This document shows, in pieces, positions 1 to 8,267 of a DNA stretch of 47,770 bases (positions within the stretch are counted from its first letter, which is position 1; each line of letters starts with the position of its first letter). Source of the DNA: Saprospiraceae bacterium (GTDB lineage: Bacteria > Bacteroidota > Bacteroidia > Chitinophagales > Saprospiraceae); the NCBI GenBank assembly GCA_020629935.1, contig JAHDCJ010000010.1:18346-66115 (forward strand), in the 5' to 3' direction. Position numbers and translations under genes: made by a program. The notes under the pieces were generated by a model that saw only the letters and a program-made list of their open reading frames with translations, had not been told where the DNA came from and searched no databases.

Positions 1-96
1 TTTACCGTAACTTCCTTAGTGGGCTTTGGCGTTTTTACTTTAGGTGTCTTTACCGTAACTTCCTTAGTAGGCTTTGGTGTTTTTACTTTAGCCTCT
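1..96. repeat. 48-bp tandem repeat coding for a 16-residue unit
   Basis: Two units start at 1 and 49 and differ at a few positions only; the array continues beyond the left edge. The period is a multiple of three and encodes Lys/Pro/Thr/Val units in the minus-strand gene at 1-341. Confidence 0.8.
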
Positions 97-341
97 TTTG
101 CAGGTTTCGTTTGGGTAGTAGCTTTACCTTGAGCAACAGCACTTTGTTGCTTCATCATTTTAGCATATTGCTTCACCTTTGCTTTCGCCTCTTTCATTTC
201 TTGTTTCTCTCTTTCTTTTCGCACTTTTTCCATTTCTTTTTCATATTTATCTGGTTGGGCAGACAAAGGAGAAGAAACAAAAACACAAAAAATAAAAAGA
301 GCAGATAAGCTCAAATAAAAAGATTTCAATTGAAGAACCAT
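1..341 (-). CDS. Secreted Lys/Pro-rich repeat protein, partial (3' end outside window)
   Basis: The reading frame opens with ATG at 341 on the minus strand and runs off the left edge without a stop, so only the first 113 residues are visible. Residues 1-30 form a typical signal peptide: a Lys near the start, a hydrophobic stretch rich in Leu, Phe and Val, and an S-A-Q cleavage site before PDKYEKE. A charged helical segment follows (EKEMEKVRKEREKQEMKEAKAK), then a Gln/Ala/Thr stretch, then a 16-residue tandem repeat KVKTPKPTKEVTVKTP that continues past the edge. The composition suggests an exported, basic, disordered or wall/DNA-binding protein. I do not recognise a family. It is transcribed divergently from the prolyl oligopeptidase, with 210 bp between the two starts. 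The signal peptide is clear; function is unknown. Confidence 0.75.
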   Translation of the reverse strand, partial: MVLQLKSFYLSLSALFIFCVFVSSPLSAQPDKYEKEMEKVRKEREKQEMKEAKAKVKQYAKMMKQQSAVAQGKATTQTKPAKEAKVKTPKPTKEVTVKTPKVKTPKPTKEVTV

Positions 342-551
342 GATAAGCTGTTTAATTTTATGACATCCATGTAATAAATCCGTATCTTGCGAATTATTGA
401 ATGAAAATTTATAAAAAAATAAAACACTAAAAAGGAATAAAAAAATACCTTTCAAATTTTCTTTCTTTTTCTGTATTTCGTCAACAAAAATAATCAAAAG
501 TAAAGGAACGGCCAAATGGAGCTGATATTTACCAAATTAACGCTTGCTAAT

Positions 552-2741
552 ATGAAAAATAATTTCCCACTCACCTTTTTAACCTTCACCCTACTCATGA
601 TACTTTCTGGATGTGATAATTCTCAAAAATCTAGCCATAAAAATTCTAATGCTTCTTTTGACTACCCTGAAACGCGACAAGATGAGGTTGTTGATGAATA
701 TTTTGGAGTAAAAGTCAACGATCCTTATCGTTGGTTAGAAGATGATCGTTCGGAAGAAACCATGCGTTGGGTCAAAGCCCAAAACAGTTTAACCTTTGAA
801 TATTTAGACAATATTCCTTTTCGACAAGCTATAGCCGATCGATTAACTAAACTTTGGAATTTTGAACGGTATTCGGCTCCCTTTAAACGAGCGGGCAAAT
901 ATTATTATTATAAAAATGATGGTCTACAAAATCAAAGTGTCCTTTATGTACAAGATCAATTAGATGGCGAAGCTAAGGTAGTACTTGATCCCAATAATCT
1001 TTCAAAAGATGGAACCACTTCGCTTGCTGGGGTTAGTATTTCTAAAGACGGCAAATATATGGCTTATACGATTTCTGAAGGAGGATCTGACTGGCGTAAG
1101 GGATTGGTTCGTGATTTAAAAACGAATAAAGATTTGAGTGATGAAGTCAACTGGTTGAAATTTACTAGCTTAAGATGGTATAAGGATGGTTTTTTCTATT
1201 CCAGATACCCAGAGCCTTCGGAAGAAGATAAATTATCTGGTGAGAATATTTTTCATCAAGTATACTATCATAAAATTGGTACTAAACAAGCGGATGATGA
1301 GTTAGTCTTTTTAGATCGAACACATCCCAAACGAACTTTTTATGCCAGTGTAACCAAAGATGACGAAATGCTTCTTGTTTATCCTAGTGAAGGTACAAGT
1401 GGCAATGCCTTATATGCTAAAAATTTAAAAAAGGGAGAAACGGAGTTTACTCCTTTAATCGAAGATTTTGACAATGATCATTCCGTAGTTGCTCATCATA
1501 AAGGCAAGCTTTTGGTATTGACCAATAAGAATGCCCCAAACCTTCGTTTAGTGGAAATTGACCCCAAAAACCCCGCTGTTGAAAATTGGAAAGATATTAT
1601 TCCTCAAAATGATAAGAATGCGTTAGAATCTGTTCAAATCATTGGGAAAAAATTAGTCGCTGTTTATATCCAAGATGTAGTAAGTCAAGTGAAGGTTTTC
1701 GAAATGAATGGTAAATTCCTTTATGATTTACAACTTCCCGGATTAGGTACGCTTGGCGCACTTCGAGGAGACAAAGATGAAAATCAAGCATTTTATACTT
1801 TCTCTTCATATACCATTCCTACTTCGATTTATCAAATGGATATTCGGACTGGGAAATCCACCCTTTTTAAAACACCAAAAATTGAGTTTGATTTATCGCA
1901 ATATGAAACTAAACGAGTATTTTATTCTAGTTTAGATGGCACCAAGGTTCCTATGTTTATCACCCATAAAAAAGGAATAGCACTTGATGGAACGAATCCT
2001 ACCCTTCTTTATGGTTATGGCGGATTTAACATTAGTGTACAACCTCGTTTTAGCATTGCCAATCTTGCATTACTTGAAAATGGAGGCGTTTATGCAGTTG
2101 CCAATATTAGAGGCGGAGGAGAATATGGAGAAAAATGGCACAAAGCTGGAACAAAACTTGAAAAACAAAACGTATTTAATGATTTTATTGCTGCTGCGGA
2201 ATATCTAATCAATAAAAAATATACTACAAATAATAAGCTTGCCTTACAAGGAGGATCGAATGGAGGATTATTGGTAGGTGCTTGTATGACCCAACGCCCC
2301 GATTTATTTAAAGTAGCCTTACCTGCCGTAGGCGTTTTAGATATGCTTCGATATCATACCTTCACCATTGGTTGGGCTTGGGAAGTAGATTATGGCTCGA
2401 GTGCAGATTCTACTCAATTCAACAATTTATTAAGCTATTCTCCATTACATAATGTTAAAGAAGGAGTAGCTTATCCAGCGACCTTAGTAACTACTGCGGA
2501 TCATGACGATCGTGTAGTGCCTGCACATTCTTTTAAATTTATTTCAGAGTTGCAAGCAAAACATAAAGGTCCAAATCCCGTTATGATTAGAATAGAAACT
2601 AGTGCTGGGCATGGAGCGGGTAAACCCACAGATAAAGTCATTGAAGAAGCAGCAGACAAACTTGCTTTTATGTTTCATAATATGGGAGAAGAAATCACAT
2701 ATGATCCACAAAAAGAAGAAGATATTAAAGAAGAAAAATAA
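552..2741 (+). CDS. Prolyl oligopeptidase family serine peptidase (S9A), predicted lipoprotein
   Basis: The protein hydrolyses peptides after proline and is probably periplasmic and lipid-anchored. It has an N-terminal seven-bladed propeller (about residues 40-430) and a C-terminal alpha/beta-hydrolase domain. The catalytic Ser sits in GGSNGG (residue 569 from this start), the Asp in the DHDDRVVP motif, and the His in GHGAGKP (residue 687), all as in porcine POP. I start at 552 because MKNNFPLTFLTFTLLMILSGC is a complete lipoprotein signal with lipobox LSGC; an upstream in-frame ATG at 516 would add 12 residues before it. Length (729 aa) matches the family. The stop lies 18 bp before cdaA, so the two are probably co-transcribed. 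Asp-rich residues follow the lipid Cys only weakly, so inner versus outer membrane placement cannot be decided. Confidence 0.95.
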   Translation: MKNNFPLTFLTFTLLMILSGCDNSQKSSHKNSNASFDYPETRQDEVVDEYFGVKVNDPYRWLEDDRSEETMRWVKAQNSLTFEYLDNIPFRQAIADRLTKLWNFERYSAPFKRAGKYYYYKNDGLQNQSVLYVQDQLDGEAKVVLDPNNLSKDGTTSLAGVSISKDGKYMAYTISEGGSDWRKGLVRDLKTNKDLSDEVNWLKFTSLRWYKDGFFYSRYPEPSEEDKLSGENIFHQVYYHKIGTKQADDELVFLDRTHPKRTFYASVTKDDEMLLVYPSEGTSGNALYAKNLKKGETEFTPLIEDFDNDHSVVAHHKGKLLVLTNKNAPNLRLVEIDPKNPAVENWKDIIPQNDKNALESVQIIGKKLVAVYIQDVVSQVKVFEMNGKFLYDLQLPGLGTLGALRGDKDENQAFYTFSSYTIPTSIYQMDIRTGKSTLFKTPKIEFDLSQYETKRVFYSSLDGTKVPMFITHKKGIALDGTNPTLLYGYGGFNISVQPRFSIANLALLENGGVYAVANIRGGGEYGEKWHKAGTKLEKQNVFNDFIAAAEYLINKKYTTNNKLALQGGSNGGLLVGACMTQRPDLFKVALPAVGVLDMLRYHTFTIGWAWEVDYGSSADSTQFNNLLSYSPLHNVKEGVAYPATLVTTADHDDRVVPAHSFKFISELQAKHKGPNPVMIRIETSAGHGAGKPTDKVIEEAADKLAFMFHNMGEEITYDPQKEEDIKEEK

Positions 2742-2759
2742 TGATTTAGCTTGGACTCC

Positions 2760-3581
2760 ATGATTCCATTATTTGTACAAATTGGTTTTCTACCTATTAC
2801 GCTTTGGGACATCCTTGATGTACTCATTGTGGGCTATTTGATATATTATCTTTATCGCTTATTAAAAGGAAGTATTGCCGTAAATATATTTGTCGCACTC
2901 ATTGTCATTTTCGTGGTTTCAGGTATTGTTAAACAATTGGAGATGACGATGCTTTCTCGAATAATGTCGGCCGTAACCAATGTGGGTTTAATTGCCGTTC
3001 TTATCGTTTTTCAACCTGAAGTCAGAGGATTTCTAACCGCATTAGGAAGAGGAACATTAAAAGGAAGACTTAACTTTTGGAATCGATTGGTCAATAATAG
3101 CCTTCAAACGAATTCTCAAAAAGAACAACATATACACGATATCATCCGAGCTGCTGAGATCTTTTCGAAATATAAAGTTGGTGCGCTAATAGTCTTCACG
3201 ACCAATCCTGACATGGAAATTTTCCAACAATCTGGCGTTGTAGTCAATGGAGAAATAAGCACCCCTTTACTAGAAAGTATTTTCAATAAGCACAGTCCTT
3301 TGCATGATGGAGCAGTAATTATCTCTGGCGGAATCATTAAAAGAGCAAGCACCATTTTACCTGTAAGTGAACAAAAGAACATCCCTAAGAGTCTAGGATT
3401 AAGACATCGAGCGGCTTTAGGAATAACAGAAGGAACGGAAGCGATTGCATTAATTATTTCAGAACAAAATGGTAAAATTTCTATTGCCCGAAATGGCAAA
3501 ATCAACCGAGGATTAACCAGTGATCAATTAGATAAATATTTAAGAAAAGTATTTGGAGAAACATCAGATTTAGAAACCTAA
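2760..3581 (+). CDS. cdaA: Diadenylate cyclase CdaA (c-di-AMP synthase)
   Basis: The enzyme joins two ATP into cyclic di-AMP, the second messenger linked to potassium/osmotic balance and cell wall control. The N-terminal about 95 residues hold three membrane helices, followed by a cytosolic DAC (DisA_N) domain. The two family signatures are present: DGA in SPLHDGAVII and RHR in GLRHRAALGITEGTEA. Length (273 aa) fits CdaA. ATG at 2760 is preferred; a TTG at 2751 would add only three residues. It sits 18 bp after the prolyl oligopeptidase and 7 bp before the carboxylase-like gene, so the three are probably one operon. A YbbR/CdaR-type gene, which is adjacent in Firmicutes, is located at 36891-37856 instead. 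Family assignment is firm. Confidence 0.95.
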   Translation: MIPLFVQIGFLPITLWDILDVLIVGYLIYYLYRLLKGSIAVNIFVALIVIFVVSGIVKQLEMTMLSRIMSAVTNVGLIAVLIVFQPEVRGFLTALGRGTLKGRLNFWNRLVNNSLQTNSQKEQHIHDIIRAAEIFSKYKVGALIVFTTNPDMEIFQQSGVVVNGEISTPLLESIFNKHSPLHDGAVIISGGIIKRASTILPVSEQKNIPKSLGLRHRAALGITEGTEAIALIISEQNGKISIARNGKINRGLTSDQLDKYLRKVFGETSDLET

Positions 3582-3588
3582 ATTGCAT

Positions 3589-4923
3589 ATGGAAAAGTTG
3601 ATAAAATATTTATATCGTCCTATTCATCCTTCTTCCTTAGGAGCCTTTCGTATTACCTTTGGCTTGGTTTTATTTGCTCAAACACTTTACTTTATTTTAA
3701 CTGGGTTTGTGGAGCTTAACCTTATTCAACCCATTATTCATTTTAAATATACCTTGTTTCAATTTTTAGAACCAGGTTCTCCCCTCTTTCTTCATAGTTT
3801 AATGTGGGGAATGTTACTTTCCACTGTGTTCATTACCACAGGTTTTTTATGGCGTTGGGGCGCAGCTTTTTTCTTCTTTTCCTTCAGCTATTTATGGCTT
3901 TTAGACAAAGGATACTTCAATAATCACTACTACCTCATGTCTTTGCTTACGCTTCTCCTTTTCTTTACTGATGCGAACGCTTGGGGCGGTTGGAAAAGTA
4001 AAGGGAATGCGATTCCTCAATGGATGATTTTTATACTTAAAGCACAATTGTTTATCGTATTTTTTATTGCAGGAATTAACAAAATAAATCCTTATTGGTT
4101 AATTGATTTTCAACCTGTAAAATACATTCTACAAATCAAAGCCGAACGAGAACAAATGCCCTTTCTCAATAATAATAGCTTAGCGGCATTTATGTGTTAT
4201 GGTGGTTTGTTTTTAGATTTATTTGTAGGATTTTTATTATGGTTTAGAAAAAGTAGACCTTTTGGCATTATCCTATTAATTGGTTTTAACATTATCAATT
4301 TCTGGGTCTTTTATAATGTGGGAGAAATCGGGTTTTTCCCTTTTATGTTGATTGGTAGTGTCGTCCTTTTTCTTGAGCCTCAAACTATTGCTAATCTGTG
4401 GACTAAATGGAGAAAATTGCCTCCAATCAAAAAGAGAAAAAGAGTAGCTACTATTTCCCCTAAACCGCTTATTACTGGATTTTTATTCTGTTATTTAACC
4501 TTTCAAGTCTTATTCCCCTTTAGGCATTTGCTTTATCCTGGGCATGTCGATTGGACAGGAGAAGGTCAGCGTTTTGCTTGGCGGATGAAAATTATGCTAA
4601 AGGAAGCGGAACCTATTTTTAAACTTGTTGATGCCAATGGAAACGAAGGTAATTTAGATGTAAGTAAAATGCTAAGTCCAAAGCAATACACTGCCCTACT
4701 TTATTATCCTGATTTCTTACCTGAGCTTGCTCGGATGTTAAAGAAAGAAGGTCAAGCAAAAGGACTGGTCAACCCCAAAGTTCATGCACAATTTCAAGTT
4801 AGTTTTATGGGGAGTGAAGAAAGACAAGCCATTGTTGATCCTAAGACCGATTTAGCATCAGTTAAGCATCAATTAATTCGACCAGATGATTGGATCATTC
4901 CTTTAGCGATCAAAAGAAAATAG
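3589..4923 (+). CDS. HTTM-domain membrane protein, vitamin K-dependent gamma-carboxylase-like
   Basis: A 444-residue integral membrane protein with several N-terminal helices and a soluble C-terminal part. The HTTM domain resembles animal gamma-glutamyl carboxylase (GGCX) closely: the segment LLDKGYFNNHYYL...FTDAN..GGW (residues 104-134) parallels the GGCX stretch around His160, and FFIAGINKINPYW (158-170) parallels the stretch around the catalytic base Lys218. Here the equivalents are His113 and Lys165. GGCX converts Glu to gamma-carboxy-Glu using reduced vitamin K, O2 and CO2; bacterial homologues are known but mostly uncharacterised. Start at ATG 3589; a TTG two codons earlier is less likely. 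It follows cdaA by 7 bp. Homology is strong by motif; carboxylase activity and the substrate are inference. Confidence 0.85.
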   Translation: MEKLIKYLYRPIHPSSLGAFRITFGLVLFAQTLYFILTGFVELNLIQPIIHFKYTLFQFLEPGSPLFLHSLMWGMLLSTVFITTGFLWRWGAAFFFFSFSYLWLLDKGYFNNHYYLMSLLTLLLFFTDANAWGGWKSKGNAIPQWMIFILKAQLFIVFFIAGINKINPYWLIDFQPVKYILQIKAEREQMPFLNNNSLAAFMCYGGLFLDLFVGFLLWFRKSRPFGIILLIGFNIINFWVFYNVGEIGFFPFMLIGSVVLFLEPQTIANLWTKWRKLPPIKKRKRVATISPKPLITGFLFCYLTFQVLFPFRHLLYPGHVDWTGEGQRFAWRMKIMLKEAEPIFKLVDANGNEGNLDVSKMLSPKQYTALLYYPDFLPELARMLKKEGQAKGLVNPKVHAQFQVSFMGSEERQAIVDPKTDLASVKHQLIRPDDWIIPLAIKRK

Positions 4924-4952
4924 AAAGTGTATTTATCTGTTCAAAATAAACA

Positions 4953-4984
4953 AAAAACCCGCTCGATTAATCGAGCGGGTTTTT
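4953..4984. terminator. Strong bidirectional intrinsic terminator
   Basis: A perfect palindrome: GC-rich arms ACCCGCTCGATT / AATCGAGCGGGT flanked by A5 and T5 runs. It lies between convergent genes (3589-4923 on plus, 5006-5812 on minus) and has U-tracts in both directions. Confidence 0.92.
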
Positions 4985-5005
4985 AATTTTTATTTGATTT
5001 TACTT

Positions 5006-5812
5006 CTATTTTTCATCTCCTAAAGGAACAACAAAACCGTCTAATCCTTTTTTCTTCAAACTCTTTTTGTATGCTTGAGCAGATTGTAGATCTTGAATAG
5101 GCCCTAATATTACTTTATACACGGTAACATCATCTGGTGCAGGCTCAATATGAATTAAAATATTTTTAAACCAATTATTTTGAAGCATTCCGATTTGACG
5201 AAGGACATTATCGTATTCTGTATATCGTCCAATTTGAACGCCATAACCTTCTTCTTTAATCTGTAGTACTTGAATCTTAAACAATCCGTATTGAGGATCA
5301 TCATTATTCGTATTAATTACCGTAGGAACAGAAGTACTTGGAGCGGGCTTCGGTTTAACTACTTTCCCTGTATTTTTGGGTGCAGGCTTAACCACAGGTT
5401 TAGTATTTACTGGCTTTGGTATTTCTTTTGTGGGTTCAGCAATCGTTGCAGGTTCTTCATCAGAACGGATCACTTCCACCTTCACTTTTACAGTACCAAT
5501 GTCTGTAAGGTTAATTCGCTTCGCAGCGTTTTTAGAAAGATCAATAATTCTTCCTTTAACAAAAGGGCCTCGGTCATTGATACGAACAGCAACAGATTCT
5601 CTATTGTCAAGTCGAGTTACGCGAACTACCGTTCCAAATGGAAGGGTTTTATGAGCAGCTGTTAATAAAGACATATCATAAGTCTCTCCACTGGCGGTTT
5701 TACTCCCTTGATATTGATCAGAGTAAATAGAAGCCATACCATATTCTGCTTGAGCAAAAGCTGCTTGAATGGTAAATAATAGCATAAAGCTAAATTGAAT
5801 TAAATAACGCAT
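5006..5812 (-). CDS. rlpA: RlpA-like septal ring lytic transglycosylase-type protein (DPBB + SPOR)
   Basis: Exported protein predicted to cleave or bind peptidoglycan lacking stem peptides. Residues 1-20 form a signal peptide ending AFA. Residues about 25-115 are the double-psi beta-barrel domain with the RlpA signatures TAAHKTLPFG and RINDRGPF; His54 and Asp80 match residues required for activity in Pseudomonas RlpA. A Pro/Lys/Thr-rich linker (about 120-165) leads to a C-terminal SPOR domain (about 175-262), which binds denuded glycan strands at the septum. Length is 268 aa, within the range of the family. The start at 5812 gives a full signal peptide. It ends against the palindromic terminator at 4953-4984. 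Enzymatic activity is not proven for all RlpA homologues. Confidence 0.92.
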   Translation of the reverse strand: MRYLIQFSFMLLFTIQAAFAQAEYGMASIYSDQYQGSKTASGETYDMSLLTAAHKTLPFGTVVRVTRLDNRESVAVRINDRGPFVKGRIIDLSKNAAKRINLTDIGTVKVKVEVIRSDEEPATIAEPTKEIPKPVNTKPVVKPAPKNTGKVVKPKPAPSTSVPTVINTNNDDPQYGLFKIQVLQIKEEGYGVQIGRYTEYDNVLRQIGMLQNNWFKNILIHIEPAPDDVTVYKVILGPIQDLQSAQAYKKSLKKKGLDGFVVPLGDEK

Positions 5813-6128
5813 AGTATTTTTTATTTGATTATTTATTATTGAAGTGTTTTAACAAATAAATAAAACATCTCCGAGTTCATCGCTTGGCACATTCTTCCAT
5901 GCTTAGTCTTCCTAAATTCAAAGAGTATGCCGATAAACTAATTTTGCGGAAAGATAATATTTATTTTTTTAAATATCTACTTAAAGTTTAACTTTTAACA
6001 GTATATTATTTCAAACTACTAATCAGCGATTTACACTATTTCATTTTGAGATAACGCTTAAGTGAAGAACAAAAAAAATGCCTTCCCGAAATCGGAAAGG
6101 CACCTATATTTTGAAATAAAATTTAGTT
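5813..6128. other. Gene-free interval upstream of rlpA
   Basis: A 316-bp non-coding stretch between two minus-strand genes. It holds the rlpA 5' region, including a less AT-rich segment at about 5870-5935, and near its right end the terminator of the TPR gene. A plus-strand TAatTTTG at 5939-5946 resembles a -7 box but has no -33 partner. No ORF with coding character was seen. Confidence 0.5.
6071..6102 (-). terminator. Intrinsic terminator of the TPR gene
   Basis: Read on the minus strand, an 11-bp stem from 6102 to 6079 (arms TGCCTTTCCG / CGGGAAGGCA, one G-U wobble, short AT loop) is followed by eight T residues (6078-6071). It lies 27 bp past the stop of the 6129-7865 gene. Confidence 0.85.
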
Positions 6129-7865
6129 TTACATTTTTAACGATGGGTCCATTTTTACTGCCATTTTGTAGTATTTGTTTTGATTATATGCATCGTCTTT
6201 ACGGTTATAGATTACCGCCATCAACAAATAACCTTTAGCATAATCAGGATCAAGATTCATAATTGTCTCGCCTACGCTTAGTGCTTTGTCATAACTTTCA
6301 AGATCAACTAAAGCCAATCCTTTGTTGTAATAAGCTACTAAATATTTTTCATCTTGGTCAATCACTCGTTCAAACTCTTCGATCGCCGCATGGAATTTTC
6401 CATCTTTAGCATATGCTAATCCTAGGTTATATTTATAATCTGTATTCGCTGGATCGGCGCTAATTGCTTTCTTATAATTAGAAGAAGCACTTGCGTAATT
6501 CTGCATATTATAATACGTATTTCCTAAATTATAGTAGATATAGGCTTCTGTCATTCCAAATCGAATCGCATCTTCAAAAGAAGAAGCTGCTAAATCTAAC
6601 TCTCCTAAAGTAAATTTCAAATTAGCTAATGCTAAATGTGCTTTTCCATAACCTTCATCTTTGCCTATAGCTGCTTTAAATGACTGTTCTGCTTTAGCAT
6701 AATTCTTACTTTTGCCATAAGCTAAACCTTTGTTATAGTAATACTTTGGGATATTTGGATCTTCATTAATTGCATTATCAAAATGCGATACGGCTTCTTG
6801 GTATCTTCCAGCTCGATAAGCTAAAATACCATTATTATAATGCTTGATATTTTCTCCTTTCATGGCTGTTTCTGCCCCTTCAAATCCTTTCTCTTTTGAT
6901 CGCTCTAAATGGCTTTTCACTAAATTATCTTGCTTACCAGAAGCTTTGTAGGCCATAGCCAAATAATAATGAAGTTCTCCATTATCACCATCTGCTTTAA
7001 GGGCGAGTTCTAAAGGCTCAATAGCTTTAAAAAATCGTCCTGAACTATAATGTGCTCGGCCTAAGAATCCTTGATTTTCTGTATCTGAAGGATCTAATTG
7101 AGCTACTTTTTCAAAATAACCACTTGATGCTTCAAAATCTTCCTTGTTATAATGAATAATTCCTGCATTAAGATGTGCATCTTTAAGATCTCCATTTTTG
7201 GCTATTGCTTCATCATAAGCTTCTATAGCTTCCTCTTCATTACCCAATTTTTCTTGGATAATACCTAACAAATAATAAGCATCTGCGGAAGGACTCGCTT
7301 TTATCGCTTTTTTAATTTTAGTTAAAGCTTCTTCATATTTTTTCTGCTTATACAATGATCGAGCAGCGCTATAATCAACATTTTTGGTATATCCATTAGA
7401 AGAAGCATTTTTGAAATGATTATCTGCTACGGAACTATCTCCGAAATTTGTTTGTAATACTCCTAAACGTTGATGTGCTTTTCCATAAGAGGGATTGACA
7501 GCGATGGCTTCTTCCAAAGCCTTTATTGCTTTTTCATTATCTTTTTTTCCAGAATAAAGAATAGAAAGATTATACCAAACTTTCTCTTGTTTTGGATTAA
7601 TCTTTAATAATTTTTCATAATTAAGAATTGCCTTATCTTTGTTGCCACTTTCGTCATATGAAATGGCTAACACATGATAAGCTGCTTCAAAATCTGGAGA
7701 TTCCATAACGGCTTCTTCAAAATAAGGAAGTGCAAATGAATAATTTTGTGAGTTGTAATGTTGCAAGCCTTTGTTATAAGCAATAATTGCCTCATTGGTT
7801 TGGGCAAAGCTTGATAATTGAAAACTAACAAATAGTAAGATGGTTAAGAGTCGAATTTGATTCAT
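6129..7865 (-). CDS. Secreted tetratricopeptide-repeat (TPR) protein
   Basis: The protein is 578 residues: a signal peptide (MNQIRLLTILLFVSF..., cleavage after FAQ near residue 22) followed almost entirely by about 16 TPR units of 34 residues with the usual A/G-Y-x-x-A-x-x-x-F pattern and N-P or D-P turns. Two units are irregular: one near residue 165-175 is short, and one near residue 330 carries an insertion. TPR arrays form a superhelical scaffold for protein binding; here it would act in the periplasm or at the outer membrane. I begin at ATG 7865, since an in-frame extension to 7925 precedes the signal peptide with unlikely residues. It is transcribed divergently from mnmA. Binding partner unknown. 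Confidence 0.88.
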   Translation of the reverse strand: MNQIRLLTILLFVSFQLSSFAQTNEAIIAYNKGLQHYNSQNYSFALPYFEEAVMESPDFEAAYHVLAISYDESGNKDKAILNYEKLLKINPKQEKVWYNLSILYSGKKDNEKAIKALEEAIAVNPSYGKAHQRLGVLQTNFGDSSVADNHFKNASSNGYTKNVDYSAARSLYKQKKYEEALTKIKKAIKASPSADAYYLLGIIQEKLGNEEEAIEAYDEAIAKNGDLKDAHLNAGIIHYNKEDFEASSGYFEKVAQLDPSDTENQGFLGRAHYSSGRFFKAIEPLELALKADGDNGELHYYLAMAYKASGKQDNLVKSHLERSKEKGFEGAETAMKGENIKHYNNGILAYRAGRYQEAVSHFDNAINEDPNIPKYYYNKGLAYGKSKNYAKAEQSFKAAIGKDEGYGKAHLALANLKFTLGELDLAASSFEDAIRFGMTEAYIYYNLGNTYYNMQNYASASSNYKKAISADPANTDYKYNLGLAYAKDGKFHAAIEEFERVIDQDEKYLVAYYNKGLALVDLESYDKALSVGETIMNLDPDYAKGYLLMAVIYNRKDDAYNQNKYYKMAVKMDPSLKM

Positions 7866-8267
7866 GGGTGTGTAATTAGTAGATTTTTTGTGATATTGGG
7901 TTTGGGGTAAAGTGAAATAAAACATAGATAGCGGTTTAAAAATTTAATAATTAGTATTATGGGTATTACTAATGTATTGTCATTTTGAAAGATAGTTTTA
8001 CAAAATTCACCTAAATTGTGACTTAACATTTTAAGCTTTTTATTATAAAACAACCAATATTGCTAACTAAATCATATTACATGTGACCTATAGTTTTTAA
8101 ATGTATACTAAATAGACCATATGTAACAAATGTAATTATTTCAATGAACCTAAGTAAATATAAGCGTTTTTTTTAGAAGAATCAATACATTTTATTAGGT
8201 GATTTCGCACATTAAGGTCATTTTTGTTATTTAATAATACCTTTTATACCAAAATTAATTTGGAATT
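7866..8267. promoter_or_regulatory. Divergent intergenic region between the TPR gene and mnmA
   Basis: 402 bp without a coding ORF that holds both promoters. On the minus strand TAcaTTTG (8134-8127) fits the Bacteroidota -7 consensus and would serve the TPR gene with a long leader. On the plus strand TAccTTTT (8238-8245) is a weaker -7 candidate 22 bp before mnmA. An imperfect inverted repeat lies at 8077-8126. Confidence 0.4.
8077..8126. repeat. Imperfect inverted repeat next to a minus-strand -7 box
   Basis: Arms TTACATGTGACCTATA (8077-8092) and AATAGACCATATGTAA (8111-8126) match at about 12 of 16 positions as an inverted repeat with an 18-bp centre. The right arm touches the candidate -7 element at 8127-8134, a position suitable for an operator. 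No known regulator motif was recognised. Confidence 0.3.

Noticed and set aside
516..551. Upstream start at 516 for the prolyl oligopeptidase
   Set aside because: The 12 extra residues precede an already complete lipoprotein signal; kept only as an alternative.
3116..3505. Minus-strand ORF of 129 codons inside cdaA
   Set aside because: Lies wholly opposite a clear conserved gene and has a low-complexity, Ser/Leu/Cys-rich product with no domain. A shadow frame.
5813..6128. Possible c-di-AMP (ydaO-type) riboswitch upstream of rlpA, suggested by the cdaA gene nearby
   Set aside because: The conserved G-rich core of that motif is not present on either strand.
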